This document shows positions 25,106 to 31,220 of a stretch of DNA of 64,000 bases, one piece after another. Under the pieces are notes generated by a model, which saw only the letters and a list, made by a program, of their open reading frames with translations, did no database searches and was not told where the DNA came from. The first letter of the stretch is position 1. Each line of letters starts with the position of its first letter. Location of the stretch: the NCBI RefSeq assembly GCF_018691265.1, contig NW_024881324.1, forward strand, positions 961,230 through 1,025,229, given 5' to 3'. Both the position numbers and the translations under genes were made by a program. The stretch is from Tyto alba. Its lineage: Eukaryota > Chordata > Aves > Strigiformes > Tytonidae.

Positions 25106-26406
25106 TCTCCCCCTCTTTTTTCAAAAACTGCATGGGCGATGTCTGACAGCCGCTGAGTTAAGCAACTGATTAAGCATGGCCCAAACAGGAGGCAGAACCC
25201 TATGAGCAATAAGGGTCCCAAACAGGTTTTGATCAGATCCCTTAGCCAACCTCCCAATCCCAATGAGGCTAACCATCCATCTAGGCCATCAGCTTCCTTC
25301 AAAGCATGCAATCCATCTTTCAACTGTTGCAGTTTCCTATGTAAAGACTCTCCAGGTCCTGTCAAATTCATACAACACATCCCTTCAAACTCTTCACATC
25401 CGTGACCATGGGCTAATAATAAAAAGTCAATTGCGGCTCTATTCTGCAGAACTGCGTGGTTTACACTTTTTACATCTTTAGTTAGTTCGTCCAAAATACT
25501 GGATGTTATGTTTATTTCATCACAAGCCCAGCAACCTAGCTGTTTGGCTAAGGTTAGTGCTTTTGCTGCCGCCAGGCCGGGCAGGAGTGTAGAAGCGGCC
25601 ACTCGTCCAAATTCTCCCCAAAAATGAGGCTCTCCTACCCCATCACATGAGAGTTCATGCAGGGCTCTCCTTTGTCTACTGCTATTATTCCTGGCCCACC
25701 TCATCAGCATTGATATGTTAGGATGAAACAATGCCAATTGACCTAAATAACAAGGACCTCCTGTTGGCCGCCTCGGAATACCGTTCCATGCTCTGTCTCC
25801 ACAGATCAAAAAGATTCCTTCAGGTAATCTACGAGGCTCGGTTATGTTACTACCATTGCATTGCGTATAGACTAACGAGTTGATCTCATTAGTATCAAGG
25901 CTCGAATCTAAAGTTGCCCATAGCTTCCTGTTTGCATTCAACTCTCCCCGAGTTAGTGGTTCAAACGATAACCATCCACCGTCGGATCCATTAGTGGTAG
26001 CATTCATACAGCCAAATAGGTCCAACTCTTCCGGGTCCGACTGAAGGGAGGTATTAAGGGCATGAATCAGTCTGCACTGCACTTCCCCATCTTGCTGCTG
26101 GGCAGTAAACCCTGACGTATGGCTACTGGTGTTGTTAATGCTTTCATACTTAAGGTTGGTTAGGTTTACCAGTCCTGAAAAAGCCGAAGCCGTCCAAGTA
26201 GGTACTCCTATAAGGCAGGTGCGGAATGGATTACCCACACCTCCCAAAGCAAGGCACATTGACGATTGATTTGTTTTGTTAGCAATGGTTACCCATATGT
26301 TGTCTCGCGGGCTGATGGAGGTAATCCCGTAACTTGCCTGACAGAGAACCAAAATTCCTATGCACATGCCCATTATCCTACCAATAGACTCCCCCATCCT
26401 TGTCAT
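25057..26406 (-). CDS. env: Retroviral envelope glycoprotein, intact (ERV-B)
   Basis: An uninterrupted 449-codon frame with an ATG start. A hydrophobic signal peptide covers about residues 12-27. The surface subunit runs to a furin-type site RQRR (244-247). The transmembrane subunit has an internal fusion-peptide-like stretch (about 268-285), a heptad/immunosuppressive-like helix region (about 318-335), the C-x6-CC motif (Cys337, Cys344, Cys345) that covalently links subunits in gamma/alpha-type Envs, and a membrane anchor (about 396-416). About a dozen N-glycosylation sequons are visible. The surface subunit, about 220 residues after signal removal, is short for the type. The C-terminal tail is encoded across the polypurine tract and 16 codons into U3. 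It overlaps the preceding cysteine-rich frame by 29 nt. Intactness reflects youth or selection; the sequence alone cannot tell. Confidence 0.93.
   Translation of the reverse strand: MTRMGESIGRIMGMCIGILVLCQASYGITSISPRDNIWVTIANKTNQSSMCLALGGVGNPFRTCLIGVPTWTASAFSGLVNLTNLKYESINNTSSHTSGFTAQQQDGEVQCRLIHALNTSLQSDPEELDLFGCMNATTNGSDGGWLSFEPLTRGELNANRKLWATLDSSLDTNEINSLVYTQCNGSNITEPRRLPEGIFLICGDRAWNGIPRRPTGGPCYLGQLALFHPNISMLMRWARNNSSRQRRALHELSCDGVGEPHFWGEFGRVAASTLLPGLAAAKALTLAKQLGCWACDEINITSSILDELTKDVKSVNHAVLQNRAAIDFLLLAHGHGCEEFEGMCCMNLTGPGESLHRKLQQLKDGLHALKEADGLDGWLASLGLGGWLRDLIKTCLGPLLLIGFCLLFGPCLISCLTQRLSDIAHAVFEKRGGDAGAGVLTVRNVYQKI
25106..25121 (-). promoter_or_regulatory. ERV-B polypurine tract
   Basis: On the minus strand AAAAAAGAGGGGGAGA directly precedes the U3 start TGCTGGGG. 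It is a perfect 16-nt purine run that primes plus-strand DNA synthesis. It also encodes part of the Env cytoplasmic tail. Confidence 0.92.
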
Positions 26407-26986
26407 GACGCTTACACTGCTTCTGATATCTAGTACCCAACACCTGTGTCCTTTGTGCTATTTCTACAACCGTTACCAACTTTTGTAACCTAAAGGCCGT
26501 GTGTGCGAGTATAGCTTCTTCCTCGCTCTCAAACAGCGCCCTTAGCTCGTGCTGAGAAGCACCCTCCTCATTAAGCCATACAGCAAGCGCCTGGTACAGA
26601 TTAATAATTGAAGCACACCTGCAGTCTATACAACCTCGCACTGCAGCATGCTGTCGTTCATGACATATACGACCGCAGCCTCCACACCTTATAGTTATAA
26701 GTATTAAATTCCTACATCTACATCTACAATGAGTTAGCGGAAACACTTTTGCAGCAACATGTGTGCATAAAAGGCTATAAATAAGAGAAAAATCTAACTC
26801 CTCAGGATCAGAGTCACTTAATATGTTCCTTGGGAGATTTAACGCTTTGTCTATTTTCCTGCAGAGAGGTCCGAGTCTTTGGGAGCTCCTGAATCGCCTT
26901 CGCTCTTCGGTTTGCTCAGCCACGGTCGTACCCACTTGGCCGGAAGCCACCTTGGCACAGATGCCCCTTGAGGGAGGACTGTCCAC
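26378..26986 (-). CDS. Cys-rich open frame between pol and env (candidate accessory gene)
   Basis: 202 sense codons without a stop. The first displayed codon is GTG, and no ATG occurs anywhere in the frame, so it would need a non-AUG start, splicing, or a -1 shift from pol (it is in the -1 frame relative to pol, overlapping it by 136 nt). It overlaps env by 29 nt at the other end; about 444 nt are unique. Visible parts: a basic/polar N-terminus (residues 28-50), an acidic patch SDSDPEELD (57-65), a cluster CRCRC (87-91), two CxxC pairs (101-104 and 119-122) separated by 14 residues with a His at 109, then a helical acidic segment (135-175) and a basic end. This suggests a small zinc-binding protein, but I recognise no family. 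ERV-A has no counterpart: there the integrase end directly overlaps env. A plausible splice acceptor (CCTCTCTGCAG|G) lies at 26859-26860. Whether it is expressed is unknown. Confidence 0.5.
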   Translation of the reverse strand: MDSPPSRGICAKVASGQVGTTVAEQTEERRRFRSSQRLGPLCRKIDKALNLPRNILSDSDPEELDFSLIYSLLCTHVAAKVFPLTHCRCRCRNLILITIRCGGCGRICHERQHAAVRGCIDCRCASIINLYQALAVWLNEEGASQHELRALFESEEEAILAHTAFRLQKLVTVVEIAQRTQVLGTRYQKQCKRHDKDGGVYW

Positions 26987-27453
26987 TCATATCGTTGGGC
27001 TGGTCTTGCGTTGTTAACAACAGGAACCGTGAATGCAAACTTTTCAGTATCTTCCGGATGCAGGGGAATTGAAAAGAAACAGTCCTTCAAATCAATAATT
27101 AACAGTTGCCAGTGTTGGGGTAACACTGAGGGGGAAGGTAGGCCTGGTTGGAGTGCTCCCATGGGCTGCATGACCGCATTCACAGCGCGCAAATCATGCA
27201 GTAACCGCCACTTTCCAGATTTCTTTTTAATAACAAAGATTGGAGTGTTCCAGCAGCTCACTGATGGTTTTATATGTCCCAATCGGAGCTGTTCCTCCAC
27301 AAGTTCCTGCAAGGGCTGAAGTTTTTCCTCGGGGAGCGGCCATTGGGCTACCCACACTGGGTTATGAGAAGTCCACTGGATCTTCAGGAGGGGCAGGCCT
27401 TGCTCCCCAATGGCCGCTGTCAAAAAGGTGTGTCTCCTAAGGTAATGCCCCAC
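26851..27453 (-). pseudogene. pol: ERV-B pol, RT N-terminus fused to integrase C-terminus
   Basis: A 200-codon frame overlapping the protease frame by 34 nt, in the -1 frame, as expected for a second ribosomal shift. Residues about 25-163 are RT fingers and palm: the [16 protein letters not shown] segment, DLRAVNAVM, the motif A Asp in [12 protein letters not shown] (Asp121), and LPQG (160-163). At about 26964 the sequence changes to [14 protein letters not shown], which corresponds to the integrase C-terminal end (compare ERV-A, RPQWIPASCVWP). The YxDD active site, RNase H, and the integrase zinc and catalytic domains are all missing. The fusion is in frame. No polymerase or integrase activity is possible. 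Confidence 0.88.
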
Positions 27454-28253
27454 TGGCTCATTATGTCTCTGCCCAAAATCCAGAGGTTCGTATACATCAC
27501 ATAGGGCTTCACTGTCCCCATATGTCCCTCCTTGTTATCCATGAGTGTGCACCACTGCGCACTTTGACAGGTTGTCGCTTCTCCACCAATCCCGGCTATT
27601 GCTGACCTCGATGTTATCAGGGGCCACGTCTTCGGCCAATACATCATGGGGATGATAGTGATATCTGACCCAGTGTCCAACATGAATTGTGGCGAGTTGC
27701 CATTGGGTAACTTTAGCTCCTGTGGTGTCGCCTCAGCCTGTGACACCCTTACTGTCCTCATTGGCCTGTCTCGTGAGATAACCATTGAAAAAAGGGACAA
27801 TACTTTATTGTCAGTGATGTTGGTACTGCCAAATCCCCCTGTTCCTCTTTCCTTAGGCAGGGCCCGGGGTACTTGGGGAATGAACAGGATTAATTGTGCA
27901 ACTCGGCTCCCCTTTGGTACTGTCATGGACGGTTGCCATGCCTTTAGCATCACTTTAATAGTTCCAGTATAATCAGCATCAATTAAGCCAGGCAAAACGA
28001 ACAGTCCTTGTCGTGTAGTGGATGATCGCCCAATCAGTAAAGCGGCTAGACCCCCACCCAGCGGGCCTGAAGTTGTTGTTTCTGCTAGGTGCACATCCGT
28101 GGTATCAATTGTTATTGTGTTTGCCAGGGCCAAATCAACTCCTGCGCTTCCTCTAGTGGCAGCGGGTAGTTCGTGGAGGCAGCCATGCTGCGCAGAGGCT
28201 GTGGGCCTGAGAATTTGTTCATCGCGCTCAGGCCGCGGCTGCTGTAGTTTCCC
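27420..28253 (-). CDS. pro: dUTPase-protease (Pro frame, ERV-B)
   Basis: The frame is open from the GGGAAAC slippery site (28247-28253) to 27420 and is read by -1 shift from gag. Numbering from 28133: a dUTPase-like domain at about 5-105 with the motifs [19 protein letters not shown] and GTGGFGST (the last two matching trimeric dUTPase motifs 4 and 5), then an aspartic protease at about 125-237 with the active site DTGS (153-156), a Gly-rich flap near GIGGEA and the C-terminal GRDIMSQWG motif. A dUTPase N-terminal to protease in the same frame is a betaretrovirus hallmark. The frame has no stop or shift, so a functional protease and dUTPase are possible, although they could only be made as a Gag-Pro product, and gag is broken upstream. 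Confidence 0.92.
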   Translation of the reverse strand, partial: GKLQQPRPERDEQILRPTASAQHGCLHELPAATRGSAGVDLALANTITIDTTDVHLAETTTSGPLGGGLAALLIGRSSTTRQGLFVLPGLIDADYTGTIKVMLKAWQPSMTVPKGSRVAQLILFIPQVPRALPKERGTGGFGSTNITDNKVLSLFSMVISRDRPMRTVRVSQAEATPQELKLPNGNSPQFMLDTGSDITIIPMMYWPKTWPLITSRSAIAGIGGEATTCQSAQWCTLMDNKEGHMGTVKPYVMYTNLWILGRDIMSQWGITLGDTPF

Positions 28254-30420
28254 TGGTCAAGGGGGGTACCATCCTTTTTAAATCGTGATCGGCACTCCTG
28301 TGCCTTATGTCCATATTTCTGGCATCGCTTGCATTCACCTTCAAATCCTGATGGCTTATGGGGCTGCTGCCATCGCTGTTCCGGACATTGCTTCTTAAAG
28401 TGCCCTTGTTGTCCGCATAGGTAGCAGGCAGTAGTTTTTGGCCCTCGATCTCCTTTTCCTTGCAGATTTTGGCGTAGGGCTACAGCAAGAGCGGATGCGT
28501 GGATGCGTGCTTTCGCCTTTTCTTCTTCCCAAGGAGCTCGAGCACACGCCTCTACCATCTGAATGAGAGTAGCCGAGGGGGCTAAGGTGGCCAAGAGGCG
28601 TTTGCAAGCATTATTGGCGTTTTGTGTAACCACCTCCTTCACCATGACATCTTTGAGATCCTCTGGCACATTTGGGGCGGAGTCCACAGCTGCCTTGACT
28701 TTGTCTACAAAAGACAAAAATGATTCTGTGTCTGCTTGAGTGATCTTCATATACGGCGGATTGATTTTGCCAATTTGCGGCAGGGCCATGAAGGCTTCCA
28801 GGGCGCATGCTTTTGATTGGGCCAACACACGAGGCGAAAGTGCCGCCTGCCGTTGAGGGTCTCTATACACCCCGGTTCCTAAAAGCTGAGCTTGTGTGGC
28901 AACACGAAGCGGATCTCCAGCTGCACGTTTTCCAGTTGTTTTTCCTCCACCCTCTCCTGCCATTTTGCCAGGAACAACGTAAAGGTAGTTGGTCCCAATA
29001 TCATTTCAAACAGAAGGCGAATATCCGTGGGTATCATATCTGCATATTTTACAAACGCCATGACCTGCTTCTTTACAACAGGGTTATCTAGGCCATAAGC
29101 CATGACAGACTGCTGCAGTTTGTTAATCTGGTTCCATTCAAAGGGCCTCCACTCTGGCCCATTAACGGTTGTAACCACCGGTGCTGATACCAATGGTGTA
29201 AAGGTAAAGTCCCCTGACAGTTGGGCATTGGTAACCACTCCATGCCATCGTTTTGACAAGTCAAAGGAGGGGTCTCGTGGTGGCTCCTTGGCTGGGGCTT
29301 TTGAGGATGATGGTTCTTCAGTTGGTACTGGCACCTTTCTAGGCGCAGCAGACCCATATTCCCTATCCCTCACATCTGGATCCAATCCCGCTTCGCGAAG
29401 CTGGGTTCTCCATTGTAAAATGTCTCGTCGCTCAGCTTGGGTCAGCCCTTGCCCTGACCCATAATTAAGCCTGAGATGATCACTGAGTTCCTCAATTCCC
29501 ATTTCCCCGTTTCCAGCATATTGGATCAGATTGAGTCTCTGGGCCTTAGACAACGTCTTAGGCAACTCCTTTGTGCCCGCCTTAGTTTCAGTCCCTTGAC
29601 CCCACTCCTTCAGCTGTGCCTCTATGTTCGATAGTCCATCCTTAATAGCGTCGGCCGCCCTCTGATACGCAAAGGCGCGAGTCTTTTTGTGTGCCCCGCC
29701 GTCCAATCTTTTCATCTCCTCTAACAGATTGGTCATAACATTCTTTTGCGCCTGCAAAAGTTTCTCTATCTTCGAGTCATCATTTGACAACTCTTCCTTG
29801 GTGCCAGCAACACCGTCATTATTTTTAGGCGGGGATGTGACCTGGGTGTCCATTGGCTCAGGCGGCTCAGGAGGGGCACTCGGTACAGCAGGGGACGCGG
29901 GCTCCCATGGTGGAATCAGGTCATCAAATGCTCCTCGAAACCCTACCGGGGCAGCGACTGGGGGCATGGGAGGTGCAAAGGGACCCCAGTCCAGATCAGC
30001 GTACCCTTTCTCCCGTTCTTCCTCTTGCATAGCTGCATCTAAGGTGCTTTCATCACCGGGAGATAGCTCGTCCTCTGGATCTTTTACAGCAGGGGATGTG
30101 ATTGCCGTTTGTAAGGCACGAGCTATATCTGCATCGGCATGAACCTGGTCCATCATCAACCGTACCTCCCGATAGGTTCTTGCCATAGCTTTTGCTCCTT
30201 TCATGCCCGTCTGCACACTCTCCCATAGTTCTGACCACACTGTTTTCCAGGCCCCTGGGTCAAAAATCTGATCGGTCTCAGTTAAATGACCGCACCGCCT
30301 GCACCAAAACAACAAGCCCACCAAATCGCTGCGGTCTATCTTATGACCCGTTGTGGACGCAATCTTCATGAGCCCGTCCACTGTGGCTCGCTCCAGGGCT
30401 GTCATAGCAGCATTCCCCAT
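28112..30420 (-). pseudogene. gag: ERV-B gag, broken by one frameshift
   Basis: ATG at 30420; the first residues MGNAAM give a myristoylation-type Gly2. The first frame runs 513 codons to 28879. It covers matrix-like sequence (1-110), an acidic and proline-rich segment (115-200; APPMPP, PPEPPEP), a charged helical, probably coiled-coil segment (208-275), an extra helical block (285-355), and the N-terminal part of capsid (about 385-493). The capsid C-terminus and nucleocapsid continue in the -1 frame to 28112. The break lies near an A5 tract (complement 28939-28943) and fits loss of a single base. Two intact zinc knuckles of C-x2-C-x4-H-x4-C type are at about 28315-28440. The stop at 28112 follows the GGGAAAC shift site by 45 codons. 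The total coding length, near 780 codons, is long for a Gag. Confidence 0.9.
28247..28253 (-). promoter_or_regulatory. gag-pro ribosomal slippery heptamer GGGAAAC
   Basis: In the gag frame the codons read ..G GGA AAC, the canonical X XXY YYZ heptamer. The -1 frame is open from here into dUTPase-protease without a stop. Gag continues to its own stop at 28112. The same heptamer is used by several betaretroviruses at gag-pro. Confidence 0.88.
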
Positions 30421-30445
30421 CCCGAACCAGACCTCGGTCTGCCTG

Positions 30446-30452
30446 ACTCACC
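30446..30452 (-). promoter_or_regulatory. ERV-B leader splice donor
   Basis: On the minus strand the leader reads GACTG|GTGAGT, a consensus 5' splice site, 26 nt before the gag start codon. It would donate to env or other subgenomic messages, so spliced messages would not carry the gag ATG. Confidence 0.65.
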
Positions 30453-30556
30453 AGTCAGCCGTAGCTACGCTGGTTTCAGTTTTCCGCAAGTTTTCGTCCG
30501 CCTCTCTCGGGCGCCGGGATGGCCGTCTCCTCTCTCGTCCGCGCTATAGCCTTTCC

Positions 30557-30574
30557 ATCACGTCGGGGTCACCA
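30557..30574 (-). promoter_or_regulatory. ERV-B primer-binding site (tRNA-Trp)
   Basis: Two nucleotides inside the 5' LTR, the minus strand reads TGGTGACCCCGACGTGAT. This is the 18-nt tRNA-Trp primer site characteristic of avian alpharetroviruses. Confidence 0.9.
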
Positions 30575-30576
30575 GA

Positions 30577-30938
30577 TGCCGCGGCCGAAGACGGGGAAGC
30601 AAGACACATCAATATGATGAGTAAATCAGCTTCAGTTTATTCCGTGATATGTTCTCTTTTTATAATGTCCTAATGTTCCGTACATGCAATCACGCGCCTT
30701 GTCAAGCAAGCTCATTGGCTTATCACTACTGTTCACGCGACAAACACAAGCATAACATACATTCTGATTGGATAACAAGTTTTGCATACTTTGCAATACT
30801 TCAGCATTTTTGCGGTAAGCACATCCCTGTTCAACATCCTGTTTTTCACAACTTTAAGCAACTTCCCTGTTTCAAGGACAGTATGTCCTTCATATCTTCT
30901 GATACACATTTCTTACTGTTAATACTCCGGCCCCAGCA
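30577..30938 (-). repeat. ERV-B 5' LTR
   Basis: 362 bp, matching 24744-25105 at all but three positions (by-eye count). The TATA box complement is at 30656-30664 and the AATAAA complement at 30636-30641, followed on the minus strand by a GT-rich stretch (TTGATGTGTCTTG). It lies about 280 nt downstream of the LSM5 stop codon in the same orientation, so it can supply a poly(A) site to LSM5. Confidence 0.96.
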
Positions 30939-31220
30939 ATTCAGAACAGATTAGCACATCTTTACAAGAAAGCCATGATTTCAACTTACAAAGTCAGTAT
31001 TATCATAAGTAATGCACCTTTCCTGAAGAGGAAATCCTTGTCTTTTATCAAATGTCAATTGCAAGCGTGTATAAACAAAACAAAACAAAACCAAAAACAA
31101 CCAACCACCAAACAACACACACCAAAACCCACCCATATCCCAAACCCTCTATTTAGATTATATATATACACATACAGATAAAAAAAGAAACACTTCTTCA
31201 TAGATGACAACTGCATCAAT
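30939..31220 (-). other. LSM5: LSM5 3' untranslated region, truncated by ERV-B
   Basis: The sequence between the LSM5 stop and the ERV-B 5' LTR. On the minus strand it holds a TG-rich stretch (31070-31140) but no AATAAA or ATTAAA; the best variant is a GATAAA near 31040. It ends with the target-duplication copy CTGAAT, immediately followed by LTR. The host 3' UTR therefore has no canonical signal of its own before the provirus. Confidence 0.75.

Larger units (their letters stand above)
24744..30938 (-). mobile_element. ERV-B: young class II endogenous retrovirus
   Basis: A complete proviral insertion of 6195 bp with two 362-bp LTRs (24744-25105 and 30577-30938) and an exact 6-bp target duplication, ATTCAG, at 24738-24743 and 30939-30944. 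By eye the LTRs differ at only three positions, so insertion was recent. On the minus strand the order is: 5' LTR, tRNA-Trp primer site, leader with splice donor, gag, dUTPase-protease, a truncated pol, an extra cysteine-rich frame, env, polypurine tract, 3' LTR. The dUTPase upstream of protease and the GGGAAAC frameshift site are betaretrovirus-like. The primer site and Env are alpharetrovirus-like. It cannot replicate alone because most of RT, RNase H and integrase are deleted. Confidence 0.97.

Noticed and set aside
26378..26986. Resemblance of the Cys-rich frame to small DNA-virus oncoproteins (acidic patch followed by paired CxxC)
   Set aside because: The spacing between the CxxC pairs is much shorter (14 residues) and the expected LxCxE motif is absent, so only a generic zinc-binding resemblance remains.
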